NCBI RefSeq assembly: GCF_014192095.1
Contig: NZ_JACHXN010000007.1
Location: 214,083-278,082 of the forward strand
Length of the DNA stretch: 64,000 nt
Direction: 5' to 3'
Origin: Phyllobacterium trifolii
GTDB lineage: Bacteria; Pseudomonadota; Alphaproteobacteria; Rhizobiales; Rhizobiaceae
Shown: one piece after another, positions 16,581 to 26,189 of the stretch
Layout of the letters: each line of letters opens with the position of its first letter
Numbering within the stretch: position 1 is the stretch's first letter
Position numbers and translations under genes: made by a program
Notes under the pieces: generated by a model
Seen by the model: the letters and a program-made list of their open reading frames with translations, nothing else
Database searches by the model: none
Told to the model about the DNA's origin: nothing

Positions 16581-18734
16581 ATGAGTGGTGTCTATCGGTC
16601 GGCATTTGGCGCGCTGCTTGGCGGGACGGCGGCGCTTGTATTGCTGACGGCAACCGGCACGCGCGCGCAGGACGCCAATGCCACCATCCAGCTGGACCCG
16701 ATCGTCATCGAGGGTGGCAATTCAGATGGTTCTGCAACCGGTCCGATCAATGGTTATGTGGCCAAGCGCTCGGCGACCGGCTCCAAGACAAATACCCCCA
16801 TCGTGGAAATTCCGCAGGCGGTGTCGGTTGTCGGCAGACAGCAGATGGATGACCAGGGCGCGCAAAAGATCGACGAGGCCTTGCGCTATACCTCCGGTGT
16901 ATTTGCGCAGCCGTTCGGCGTCGATAATGACACGAACTGGATCTACATCCGCGGGTTCGATGCGACGCAGAAGGGGACATATCTTGACGGGTTGCAGAAT
17001 TTCAGCTTCGGTTTCGGCGGCTTCTTTATCGATACATTCGGCATTGAGCGCATCGATGTTCTGAAGGGACCGGCTGCCGTGCTTTATGGCGGCAGCAATC
17101 CTGGAGGCATCGTCAACTACATCAGCAAGCGTCCAACCGGCGAACGTCTGCGCTATGTCGAAACCGGGATCAACAGCTACGGCAACGGCTACCTTGGTTT
17201 CGACATCGGTGACAAGGCATCCGACGTGGTCGATTATCGCATCAACGGTAAAATATCCGGCGGTGACAATTACACCGATTTTTCAAAGGATTTCCTTGGT
17301 GTCATTTCGCCCAGCATCACCTGGAAGCCGGATGATGCGACGAAGTTCACCATTCTCGCCAACTATACGCATCTGGACCTTACCCATGACGGTGGCAGCT
17401 TCCTGCCCTACTATGGAACTGTCGTCGACGCGCCCTTCGGCAAGATCGACCGCAAGGCGAATTTCACGGAACCGTCGATCGACGACTATAACCGCGAGCA
17501 AGCCTCCATCGGCTATGAACTGGAACACACTTTCGACAATGACTGGACCGTGCGGCAGAACCTTCGCTATGGCTACAGCGGCGTGCGCGAACACAATCTA
17601 TATCCATTTGGATACGATGCTTTCTCCGCGCAGCCGATCAACGGCAACTACGATCTCTCGCGCATCAATTTCATGCACGATACGACGGTCAATTCGTTCG
17701 TCGTCGACAATCAGCTTGAAGGCCAGGTAACGACTGGTCAGATCGAGCACACACTGCTGTTTGGTGCGGAATACAAGTTCTTCGACATCGATCAGATTCA
17801 GGCAACCGGCGCATCAACGCCCATCAGCGCAGTCGACCCGGTTTATGGCGTGCCTCAAGGTCCAATGTTCGCTCCTTACATCGACCAGGTGGTCAAACGT
17901 CATCAGATCGGGGTCTACGCGCAGGACCAGCTGCGCTTTGGCGATGGCTGGCTCGTCACGTTGAACGGCCGCTATGATTATGTGACGACGGACGCACAAG
18001 GCACGCCGGAATATGAGGGTGATGATGGCCAGGCCAGCGGAAGGGCAGGTATCGCCTATGAATTCGACAATGGGATCACGCCCTATGCGAGCGTCGCGAC
18101 ATTCTTCAGTCCCGAGATCGGTGTCGACAGCAATCTTGCGTTCCTGAAACCCGAAACCGGCCAGCAATACGAAGTCGGCGTCAAATACCAGCCGACGAGC
18201 TTCGACGGTCTCATCACGGCGTCGCTGTTCGATCTGACCAAGCAGAACGTGCTGACGGGACCGTTTGGCGCGCAATTCCAGGTCGGCGAGGTCAATTCCC
18301 GTGGCTTTGAAATCGAGGCACAGGCGAACATCACTGAAGCTTGGAGGCTGACGGCCGCCTTTACAGCCCTCGACCTGAAAGTGAAGGAAGACGCCGACGA
18401 GGCACTGATCGGCAAGCAGCCCTATTTGATCCCCGAAGTACAGGCCTCGCTCTTTACCCAGTACACTTTTCTCGATGGTGCGCTTGAAGGCCTCGCACTT
18501 GGTGGCGGTGTACGTTACGTCGGGTCTAGCTATGCCGACCAGTTAAACACGTTGAAGGTCCCCGATGTGGCATTGGTGGATCTGAAACTCGGCTACAAGA
18601 AGAACAACTGGGGCGTTGATCTGAACGTCACCAACCTGTTCGACAAGGATTATGTATCGGGTTGTCAGGGTGTCTACGTTTGTTCCTATGGCGAAGGACG
18701 CAAGGCGTTGCTGAAAGCCCATCTGACCTGGTAG
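16581..18734 (+). CDS. TonB-dependent siderophore receptor
   Basis: Outer-membrane receptor of 717 residues. Signal peptide ending near TRA-QDA, a TonB-box-like DPIVIEG just after it, plug domain with IPQAVSVVGRQQMDDQGAQK, the RIDVLKGPAAVLYGGSNPGG plug signature, and a beta-barrel ending in the terminal aromatic KAHLTW. These features are typical of hydroxamate/ferrichrome-type siderophore receptors (FhuA/FoxA class). It follows the AraC regulator by 173 bases with its own IRO box. Which siderophore is bound cannot be read; no biosynthesis genes are in the window. Confidence 0.94.
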   Translation: MSGVYRSAFGALLGGTAALVLLTATGTRAQDANATIQLDPIVIEGGNSDGSATGPINGYVAKRSATGSKTNTPIVEIPQAVSVVGRQQMDDQGAQKIDEALRYTSGVFAQPFGVDNDTNWIYIRGFDATQKGTYLDGLQNFSFGFGGFFIDTFGIERIDVLKGPAAVLYGGSNPGGIVNYISKRPTGERLRYVETGINSYGNGYLGFDIGDKASDVVDYRINGKISGGDNYTDFSKDFLGVISPSITWKPDDATKFTILANYTHLDLTHDGGSFLPYYGTVVDAPFGKIDRKANFTEPSIDDYNREQASIGYELEHTFDNDWTVRQNLRYGYSGVREHNLYPFGYDAFSAQPINGNYDLSRINFMHDTTVNSFVVDNQLEGQVTTGQIEHTLLFGAEYKFFDIDQIQATGASTPISAVDPVYGVPQGPMFAPYIDQVVKRHQIGVYAQDQLRFGDGWLVTLNGRYDYVTTDAQGTPEYEGDDGQASGRAGIAYEFDNGITPYASVATFFSPEIGVDSNLAFLKPETGQQYEVGVKYQPTSFDGLITASLFDLTKQNVLTGPFGAQFQVGEVNSRGFEIEAQANITEAWRLTAAFTALDLKVKEDADEALIGKQPYLIPEVQASLFTQYTFLDGALEGLALGGGVRYVGSSYADQLNTLKVPDVALVDLKLGYKKNNWGVDLNVTNLFDKDYVSGCQGVYVCSYGEGRKALLKAHLTW

Positions 18735-18827
18735 CAGCCGGCGTTGTACCCGGAGAAAACTCGACTGCTGTGAATTCGATTATCTGCTAAACTTTCTGGA
18801 GAAAGAGTGAATAGTTGAGCGGTCGCT

Positions 18828-20501
18828 ATGTGCCAAGAAGGGTCGTCTGTCACGAACTTGGCCCGGGAACTCGAACGAGGTCGCGAGTCCTACGGTCAGC
18901 ACGCGTGGGCCGATGCGTACAAGTCACTCTCGTTCGTCGACGCTATCGCTCCGTTGGACGCCGAGGATCTCGAACGGTTGGCGATGTCGGCATACCTGAT
19001 TGCTCAGGATGATGACTATCTGCGCATACTTGATCGTGCATATCAGGCACGTGTGGAAGCGGGCGAGTGTTCGCGAGGGGCTCGTTGCGCTTTCTGGTTG
19101 GGCTTGCGCCTTCTCTTTCGAGGAGAGACAGGCCGGGCGACGGGATGGTTCTCCCGTGCCAGGCGGCTAATTGAGGGGCAGCAGCAGTCCTGCGTTGAGG
19201 AAGGTTACCTTCTCTTGCCAACTGTGGAGCAAGAGCTGGATTCGGGAGATTGCGACGCCGCCTATGCCATTGCTGGTGAGGCAGCAGAAATCGGTGGCCG
19301 CTTCGGTGAGCCAGACTTGATTGCGATCGCCAGGCATCTGCAGGGCAGAGCCCTTGTACAACAAGGGCATGTGGAGAGGGGGCTTGCGCTGCTGGACGAG
19401 GCGATGCTTGCAGTCACCGCCGGGGAATTGTCGCCGCTGGTTACGGGTTTGATCTATTGCAGTGTGATCGACGGCTGTCATCAGGTGTATGCGATGGGCC
19501 GTGCTCGCGAATGGACAGCAGCCCTTGCGCGATGGTGCGAGACGCAGCCTGAGCTGGTGAGCTTTACCGGCAAGTGCCTGGTGCATCGCGCAGAGATCAT
19601 GCAGTTCCAGGGCGATTGGTCGAACGCGATTGTGGAGGCGCGCCGTGGCTGCGCGCGTTTCGAAAGGAGGATCGATCCTCATCGACCTGCCGGCGCGTAT
19701 TACCAGCTAGCGGAACTACATCGACTCCGGGGCGAGTTCGCGGCAGCGGATGAGGCTTATCGGAGTGCAAGCCGTTGGGGCTGGGAGCCACAACCTGGTT
19801 TGGCGCTGCTGCGGATGGCGCAGGGCCGCGTCGAAATTGCGGTACGAGCGATCCGACGTGTCGTCAGTGCGACCAAGGCTCCGCTGGACCGGGCCAAATT
19901 TCTGCCCGCCTATGTCGAGATCATGTTGGAGGCAGGCGAGATCGAGGACGCGCGATCTGCATGCCTGGAATTGCAGGAGATAGCCGCGCGCTTTGACACC
20001 AGTGTTATCGATGCACTTGCCGCCCATGCCCTCGGCGCGGTGAAACTAGCCGAAGGAGACGCTCAGGCCGCGCTCGGCTCGCTGCATCGCGCTTTGCAGG
20101 TGTGGCAACAGGTCGACGCACCGCACATGATCGCGCGCGAACGTCTGTTGATGGGGCTGGCCTGCCGCATCCTTGCAGACGAGGAAGGCGCAACTTTGGA
20201 ATTGGATGCGGCTCGCGAAGTGTTCGAACAGTTGGAAGCCGCGCCGGACCTCGCCCGCGTTGAATCTCTTACAAAGGGCGGCGCACCTGCTTGTCGTCCC
20301 CATGGCCTGACCCCGCGTGAGTTGCAGGTGCTTCGGTTGATCGCCACCGGCAAGACAAACAAGGGCATCGCCGCCGAGCTGTTCCTAAGCGGGCGGACAA
20401 TCGACAGGCACGTAAGTAACATTTTTACGAAGCTCGACCTGCCTTCGCGGGCGGCAGCTACGGCCTATGCCTACAAACACAAGCTAATCTCAACCATTTG
20501 A
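18828..20501 (+). CDS. LuxR-family regulator with TPR-like N-terminal region
   Basis: A 557-residue protein. The last 65 residues are a LuxR/GerE helix-turn-helix (GLTPRELQVLRLIATGKTNK then SGRTIDRHVSNIFTKL). The rest is helical repeat, TPR-like, without a response-regulator receiver or an autoinducer domain, and without the N-terminal ATPase of MalT/LAL proteins. The start ATG 18828 has only a weak ribosome site. The methyltransferase gene 134 bases downstream on the same strand is a frequent companion of this type of regulator. Signal unknown. Confidence 0.85.
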   Translation: MCQEGSSVTNLARELERGRESYGQHAWADAYKSLSFVDAIAPLDAEDLERLAMSAYLIAQDDDYLRILDRAYQARVEAGECSRGARCAFWLGLRLLFRGETGRATGWFSRARRLIEGQQQSCVEEGYLLLPTVEQELDSGDCDAAYAIAGEAAEIGGRFGEPDLIAIARHLQGRALVQQGHVERGLALLDEAMLAVTAGELSPLVTGLIYCSVIDGCHQVYAMGRAREWTAALARWCETQPELVSFTGKCLVHRAEIMQFQGDWSNAIVEARRGCARFERRIDPHRPAGAYYQLAELHRLRGEFAAADEAYRSASRWGWEPQPGLALLRMAQGRVEIAVRAIRRVVSATKAPLDRAKFLPAYVEIMLEAGEIEDARSACLELQEIAARFDTSVIDALAAHALGAVKLAEGDAQAALGSLHRALQVWQQVDAPHMIARERLLMGLACRILADEEGATLELDAAREVFEQLEAAPDLARVESLTKGGAPACRPHGLTPRELQVLRLIATGKTNKGIAAELFLSGRTIDRHVSNIFTKLDLPSRAAATAYAYKHKLISTI

Positions 20502-20635
20502 ACATCCACTAGGCAATACTACCCATGCTGCACTGGAGCGAATTGGGTGGTATCCCCGAAGCAGCGCACCGCCTTTCCTCCTAATTTTGATTTTGCAGAG
20601 CAACACTGCAGGCACGAACAAGGAGGAAGCAAGCT

Positions 20636-21463
20636 ATGAACACTCCGCAAAGCAATCGGGTGGCCTGGGACCAGATCGCGCCAGGCTATGATAGAACCAA
20701 CACTCCCACTCAGATGTGGCTCGGGAATGAAGGCGTCGTCCGTGCCGGACTTCGTCAAGGCATGCGATTCCTGGATGTGGCGGCAGGCAGCGGTGCCCTC
20801 AGCATCCCGGCGGCACGCATTGGCGCACAGGTGATGGCGACAGACCAATCCCCCGTTATGCTCGAACTGCTTAATCAGCGGGCGCGCAAGGAAGGGCTTA
20901 GCATCGAAACCCGCGTGATGGACGGTCAGGCGCTCGAACTCGATACCAACAGCTTCGATATGGCCGGATCACAATTTGGCGTCATGCTATTCCCCGACAT
21001 GCCGAAGGGCATCAGCGAGATGGTGCGCGTCGTCAAACCGGGCGGCCACGTGCTGATGAATGTGTACGGTGATCCGCACAAAATCGAATTCCTCGGCTTC
21101 TTTGTGAGCGCGATCCGGACTGTTCGCCCCGATTTCAGCGGACCGCCTATGGATCCTCCTCCGCTTCCCTTTCAGCTGCGAGAGCCAGAGCGACTGCGCA
21201 AGGAATTGGCTGCTGCGGGTCTGAAGGAGATCAAGATCGAGACTATCATTGAGACTACAGAGTTTCAGACCGGCAGGGACCTGTGGGATTGGATCATATT
21301 GAGTAATCCTATCGCGGAAGAGGTCCTCGCGGAACTGAACCTGACTGGCAATGAAAGGGATGCCATCCAGCAGGCTTTGGAAGGATTGGTTCGCAAACGC
21401 GCCGGTGGCGACGGCGCCGCTGCTCTGACCAATCCGATCAATATTGGCGTCGGAGTGAAGTAG
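20636..21463 (+). CDS. Class I SAM-dependent methyltransferase
   Basis: A 275-residue protein with the UbiE/Methyltransf_11 fold. Motif I is LDVAAGSGALSIPAAR, followed by the acidic post-I residue in VMATDQSP, and motif III-like MVRVVKPGGHVLMN. A strong AAGGAGGAAGC ribosome site precedes the ATG. The acceptor substrate is unknown; small metabolites are usual for this group. It lies after the LuxR/TPR regulator and may be controlled by it. Confidence 0.88.
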   Translation: MNTPQSNRVAWDQIAPGYDRTNTPTQMWLGNEGVVRAGLRQGMRFLDVAAGSGALSIPAARIGAQVMATDQSPVMLELLNQRARKEGLSIETRVMDGQALELDTNSFDMAGSQFGVMLFPDMPKGISEMVRVVKPGGHVLMNVYGDPHKIEFLGFFVSAIRTVRPDFSGPPMDPPPLPFQLREPERLRKELAAAGLKEIKIETIIETTEFQTGRDLWDWIILSNPIAEEVLAELNLTGNERDAIQQALEGLVRKRAGGDGAAALTNPINIGVGVK

Positions 21464-21630
21464 TATATGCGGTTCCCTGGACAAGCCATCGTTGTTCGCG
21501 AGAGATCGCTGTTCGCGCTGTCGGGCTCTACCGATAATTTTCCGCTCAGCTTGTGTCAGGAGGAGATGCTGCTTGAGCGCTTGCATCTCGCACTCTCCGC
21601 GTGGCGGTTCTTATTTTCTGTGTTTGGCCC

Positions 21631-22287
21631 CTACGGGATAGCGTTGACCGCGCGAGCGGCGACGATGACAAGCGTCAACAGCGAGATCGTGCTCTCCAGC
21701 ATCATCAGCATCTTTGCACGTCTCGTGAGCGGAAGTACGTCGGTTGGACTGAATGCAGTCGCCGTATTGTATCCGAGAGAAAGGTAGTCGAGGAACAATG
21801 GTTGCCAGTCGGGTAATGCGACTTCGGGTGCTGCCGCCTGCGGAAAGAGCCAATCCGGCTTTGTTGTTGCCCCGCTCGCTCGCGAGGATGGGCCGCCACG
21901 ATCGATTTGCCAATAAAGCAATGAGAAGGTCAAAACATTGGCGACCCAGATTGCAAGCGATGAGGAGAGCAACGAGACAGCGCGGGTTTCCGGTGGATGA
22001 AGCGTGATGATTCCGATCATGTCTGCCAACTCCGCTGCCGTGTTGGCGATGTAGGCCGCGCCAAGAAGCATGATCACAATCCGTTCAATACGCATCCACA
22101 AAGCGTTTGCAGTGAGTGTGACCACAATCATGGGAATGATCACCACAAGCGCAACGCTGTAGGAAACCCACACCGGCATCGCCTGCACATGTTGAGGCAG
22201 CACTGCAAAAAGACTGAGCACCACCAATATCGCGAGCGTGGGAGCCCAGCGTGGCTCGTCGCGGATGGTTTGGCCCGGGTCGCTCAT
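21631..22287 (-). CDS. Membrane protein with degenerate ion-channel pore segment
   Basis: A 218-residue protein with about four to five hydrophobic segments: three in the first 95 residues, one near 105-130, and one at the C-terminus. The last part (DYLSLGYNTATAFSPTDVLP then a final helix) matches the layout of a two-helix potassium channel pore, with YLSLGYNTATAFSPTD where TxGYGD would be expected. Comparable proteins are annotated as DUF1345-like or hypothetical. The filter is too altered to claim K+ selectivity. Convergent with the methyltransferase gene. Confidence 0.65.
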   Translation of the reverse strand: MSDPGQTIRDEPRWAPTLAILVVLSLFAVLPQHVQAMPVWVSYSVALVVIIPMIVVTLTANALWMRIERIVIMLLGAAYIANTAAELADMIGIITLHPPETRAVSLLSSSLAIWVANVLTFSLLYWQIDRGGPSSRASGATTKPDWLFPQAAAPEVALPDWQPLFLDYLSLGYNTATAFSPTDVLPLTRRAKMLMMLESTISLLTLVIVAARAVNAIP

Positions 22288-22525
22288 GTTCGAGCGTCCG
22301 CGACTGCCTGATGCTCACGAGCGAGAAGATTGAGTGTCATTCTTGGTCCCCCGGCCGGAGATCCAACGAGAACCTACTTCGCTCCAGAGGATCAGGTGTC
22401 CAGCCTAGTCCTGCGGCGTTGCCGTCACAAGGCCCTTGCGGCAAGCGCGTTTGCTGAATCCGTCTATTGGTGGCATGCTCGGTGTCCGTTAGTCCCGTTC
22501 CGCAACATAATAGACAAGCGCGAAA

Positions 22526-22963
22526 ATGCCGTTCGCGATTTCCGCCAACGTCGAACAGCTTTCGACAATGATTTCTCATGCTGTGGCTCCGGCATTTCTG
22601 CTGGCCTCAATCGCAGCTTTCGTGTCCATCCTGATCAATCGGATGGCAGGGATAACCGACCGGATCCGGAACCTCAATCAGATCGCCGATGACGACACTG
22701 CGCGGGTGTGGCTTAAGGCCGACATCGCCCGTCTGAAACGTCGCGAAATCCTGTTGAACCAATCCCTGCAAATGGCGGTGATCGGCGGAATCGGGATCAC
22801 AGTGCTGTTGTTGGTTGGTTTTGTGATCGCCTTTTTGGGTTATCGCCATGAACCCGGAGCAGCTGTCCTGTTTATTGGGTCTTTATGCTTTCTGGTGGTT
22901 GCTCTGTTCCGATTCCTGCAGGACGTAAGGATTGCCCTGAGCGAACTCGACCATCATCATTGA
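22526..22963 (+). CDS. DUF2721-family membrane protein
   Basis: A 145-residue protein with an N-terminal membrane helix (about 18-38), a charged linker with DRIRNLNQI and LKRREILLNQSLQ, and two further helices (about 85-130). This is the DUF2721 layout; the function of the family is not known. It precedes the MetA-like outer-membrane protein gene by about 53 bases in the same direction. Confidence 0.8.
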   Translation: MPFAISANVEQLSTMISHAVAPAFLLASIAAFVSILINRMAGITDRIRNLNQIADDDTARVWLKADIARLKRREILLNQSLQMAVIGGIGITVLLLVGFVIAFLGYRHEPGAAVLFIGSLCFLVVALFRFLQDVRIALSELDHHH

Positions 22964-23016
22964 ACGCGATGGCGCGCACGGCCCCGCGGTGTTATAATCG
23001 CGTGGGGGAATTTTAC

Positions 23017-23829
23017 ATGGACGTCTTCAGGAACTGGCTTTCGATCCCGGTCGCTGCGGTCACGCTGCTAGGAATGAATTGCGGCGCTTGGGCACAGGAC
23101 TCAAGCGAAGACCTCGCCAAGAAATTGTCAAATCCGATCGCGTCGCTGATCAGCGTGCCGTTTCAGTTCAACTACGATAGTGGGTACGGTCCCAATGACG
23201 GCGAGAAATATTACGTCAATGTGCAGCCTGTCATTCCGTTCACATTGAACGAGAACTGGAACGTCATCTCGCGAACCATTCTGCCGATCGCCTGGCAAGA
23301 TGATATCGCCGGACCATCCGGCGATCAGTTCGGTTTGGGGGATATCACCCAAAGCCTGTTCTTCTCGCCGAAGAAGCCAACCGCTTCCGGCATCATCTGG
23401 GGCGTTGGTCCAGTCTTTCTTTTGCCGACTGCTACCGACGATTTGCTTGGCGGCGAAAAGTGGGGTGCGGGGCCAACTGCCGTTGTCCTCAAACAGGACG
23501 GCCCATGGACCATTGGTGCGCTGACAAACCACATCTGGTCATTCGCGGGTGATGATGATCGTGAGGACATAAACGCCACCTTCCTGCAGCCGTTCATTTC
23601 CTACACCACACCGAAGGCCTGGACTTTCGCTCTCAACACCGAAAGCACCTACAATTGGGAGACCGAAGATTGGTCCGTCCCAATTAACTTCGTGGTATCC
23701 AAGCTGGTGAAGGTCAACAAACAGCCAATTCAACTTTCGGCTGGTGTCCGCTATTGGGCCGATAGCCCGGACAATGGACCGGATGGATTCGGCGCGCGAC
23801 TGGCGATCACGTTTCTCTTTCCGAAATGA
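23017..23829 (+). CDS. MetA-like outer-membrane protein (phenol degradation MetA family type)
   Basis: About 270 residues. The start ATG 23017 has a GGGGGAA ribosome site; the longer frame would overlap DUF2721. It has a signal peptide ending near AWA-QDS, then a beta-rich region with alternating hydrophobic residues and aromatic strand ends, closing with RLAITFLF-PK as in outer-membrane barrels. The segment VQPVIPFTLNENWNVISRTI resembles the neutral MetA_deg/transporter family, found as a companion in many uncharacterised clusters. Probably a small-molecule channel or barrel; substrate unknown. It converges on the cytochrome gene with only 3 bases between the stops. Confidence 0.75.
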   Translation: MDVFRNWLSIPVAAVTLLGMNCGAWAQDSSEDLAKKLSNPIASLISVPFQFNYDSGYGPNDGEKYYVNVQPVIPFTLNENWNVISRTILPIAWQDDIAGPSGDQFGLGDITQSLFFSPKKPTASGIIWGVGPVFLLPTATDDLLGGEKWGAGPTAVVLKQDGPWTIGALTNHIWSFAGDDDREDINATFLQPFISYTTPKAWTFALNTESTYNWETEDWSVPINFVVSKLVKVNKQPIQLSAGVRYWADSPDNGPDGFGARLAITFLFPK

Positions 23830-23832
23830 ACC

Positions 23833-26133
23833 TTACTTGCCGCCGGTTGCCGCGCGCAACTGCCGAATGAGTTCGGCGAGTTGTTGATCATCCCGCCGCT
23901 GTCGTGCCAGCGCTTCGGCATATTTCAACGTTTCCGGGTAGCGGCGAAGCTTCAGTCCATACTGGATGGCCGCGCCGAGAAGACTGGCGTCGGTTTCTCC
24001 TGCCGCAACCGCAAGATCGAGCACTGTGAGGGCCTCCCCGGTGCGCCCGGCCGAATCGAGCGCAATGGCAAGTGTCATCTTGTACCGGCTGTTGACGGGA
24101 TCAAGCCGGACAGCCTCGTCCAGCTCCCGGATCGCTTCTGGCAGCGCTTTTTGGCGAACGAGCGAGAGCGCGTGTCCGTAGCGCAGGTCGGCCTGCGCGG
24201 GTGACACCGCGATCGCTTCGGCGTAGGCCCGTTCTGATTTTTCGTTCTGTCCCGTTACGCGGTAGAGTTCGGCAAGGTTGATGCGCGCACCCGCAAGCGC
24301 CGGATCGAGTACGATCGCCTGGCGAAAGGCGCCCTCGGCCTCGCCAGCGCGTTGCTGACCGAAGAGAAAGGTCCCAAAATTGTTCTGTGTCTCGGCGACG
24401 TCGGCGTTGGACTGCACATAGGCACGCAGGTCTTTGACCGCGGTGTCGAAGTTCTTTCTCGCGTCACCCAGCAAACCAAGCGAGGGAGTGCTGCCGAGAG
24501 CGGTAACAGCCGCTACGCGCACAGCGCGTGTGTCGTCGGCAAGGAGGCGCCCTATCGCATCCAGCCGTTGTTCGGATGGCAGATTGGCGCCGCCTTCTGC
24601 TGCCCCGAGCCGGACGAGGGGATCCGGGTCCTCCGCTGCCGCCTTTACATCAGCTGCGATGTCTATCCCGCCGACGCGGCTCATGACGGCAACCGCGCTG
24701 CCACGGACGATACCCGCCTGTTCCCGATCGGCGATCAGCGCTCGCAACGCATCGATTGATGCGGGATCGTTCTGTGCCGCGCCGGCAAATGCATGTGCCG
24801 TCGTCGGACGCTCACGCCAGGCCTTGCCATACCATAGGTCCATGTTTTCGCCTGCCCAGGCGTTGGTTTTGCCCTCATGGCATGTCGTGCAGGCATTCGG
24901 CGTACCATAGGCTGCCGACAGGTCAGGACGCGGAATGACGAAGGAGTGGTCGCGCCGTGGGTCGACTTTCATATAGGTACGCTCGGGCATATGGCAATTC
25001 GTGCACTGCGCTCCAGTCGATCCCACCGGGTGACGAGTGTGGGTCGAGGTATCAAAATCGCCGCCCGGATTGAATTTTACAAAGCGCTCCGGCGCCAATT
25101 TCGTATGGCATTGCGTGCATAGGGCATTGCCTTGCGCCTTGAGTGCGGCCTCATGCTGGGTGTGGCAGTCGAGGCAGGTGACGCCCGCTCTTGCCATCTT
25201 GCTCTGCTGGAAGGAGCCGTACTCAAATACCTCGTCGAGAATCTGCCCGTCTGGAAAGTAGAGGTCCGGACGGAGCAGTGCGGGGGAAAAATAGTCGAGG
25301 AAGGGCTTTCCGGGCTGATAGCCGTCAAGAAGCTTGGTCCGTCTCGCGTGGCACGCGAAGCAGGCACTCGCATCGGCCTTCGATAGTCCAAGATTTGAGG
25401 GAGTGGACATCTTGGCATCTCGGGATTTTTCCACGGCCCATGCGACGTGTTTTGCGCCCGCGCCGTGACAAGACTGACAGCCGACGCTCGTGGCGACATA
25501 GGACGATTTATATTCGTTTGTCTCCGGCTGGAAATTGGCCCGGGGGGCGGTTGAGTGGCAGTCAATGCAGGTGCGGTTCCAGCGGTAGAACGGCCCGGTC
25601 CAATGAAATGTGGAACCCGGTTTTGCCGGCTTGGCTTCGCCGAGCCAGAACCATTGCTGTTTTTCCGTATCCCATGCGAGGTCGAGTGCCTGCAGCCTGC
25701 CACCACCGATATCGGCAAGATATTGCTGAAGCGGTTCATAGGCAAAAGCGTACTTTACTTCAAATTCTGCCTGCTTGCCGTCCGGCCCCTCGCTGCGAAC
25801 GAAGAAGCGTTTATCTTGCCTAAAGAACGTTGAAACAAGGCCATTGTGCTCGAAGCTGGCATTGTTGAAATTTGCCCGCACCGATTTGTCACTGGCAATG
25901 GCCATCGCCTTGGCGTGGTTCGATTTGGCGAATGCTGCGGCCTCATTGGCGTGGCATGACGTGCAGACGTTCTCGTCTACGAACCCCTCATGTATTGAGA
26001 TCATTGGATCCGCATGTGAAGCTGGAATGGTCTCGGCAGCGACGGCTTGCTCGACGAATGCGAGCAGAACGTAAAGCGAAAATGCCGCCCAAAGCGTGAT
26101 ATGCGAACGAGCGCGCAACCGGATGTTTTGCAT
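23833..26133 (-). CDS. Octaheme c-type cytochrome with HEAT/TPR C-terminal region
   Basis: A 766-residue exported protein. After a signal peptide ending near AVA-AET there are eight CxxCH heme-binding motifs: CTSCH, CIDCH, CQSCH, CFACH, CLDCH, CTQCH, CTNCH and CTTCH, spread over about residues 55-430. The remaining part contains HEAT-like repeats (about 440-560) and TPR repeats (about 570-750). This plan resembles multiheme cytochrome-TPR proteins thought to form periplasmic electron-transfer scaffolds. It lies 56 bases downstream of the HAD phosphatase gene on the same strand and is probably cotranscribed with it. The redox partner is not in the window. Confidence 0.88.
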   Translation of the reverse strand: MQNIRLRARSHITLWAAFSLYVLLAFVEQAVAAETIPASHADPMISIHEGFVDENVCTSCHANEAAAFAKSNHAKAMAIASDKSVRANFNNASFEHNGLVSTFFRQDKRFFVRSEGPDGKQAEFEVKYAFAYEPLQQYLADIGGGRLQALDLAWDTEKQQWFWLGEAKPAKPGSTFHWTGPFYRWNRTCIDCHSTAPRANFQPETNEYKSSYVATSVGCQSCHGAGAKHVAWAVEKSRDAKMSTPSNLGLSKADASACFACHARRTKLLDGYQPGKPFLDYFSPALLRPDLYFPDGQILDEVFEYGSFQQSKMARAGVTCLDCHTQHEAALKAQGNALCTQCHTKLAPERFVKFNPGGDFDTSTHTRHPVGSTGAQCTNCHMPERTYMKVDPRRDHSFVIPRPDLSAAYGTPNACTTCHEGKTNAWAGENMDLWYGKAWRERPTTAHAFAGAAQNDPASIDALRALIADREQAGIVRGSAVAVMSRVGGIDIAADVKAAAEDPDPLVRLGAAEGGANLPSEQRLDAIGRLLADDTRAVRVAAVTALGSTPSLGLLGDARKNFDTAVKDLRAYVQSNADVAETQNNFGTFLFGQQRAGEAEGAFRQAIVLDPALAGARINLAELYRVTGQNEKSERAYAEAIAVSPAQADLRYGHALSLVRQKALPEAIRELDEAVRLDPVNSRYKMTLAIALDSAGRTGEALTVLDLAVAAGETDASLLGAAIQYGLKLRRYPETLKYAEALARQRRDDQQLAELIRQLRAATGGK

Positions 26134-26189
26134 TTCAACTAGCACAACGTTACCCGCACCTGCATCCAATCGTGACCCGGCTGTCCGTC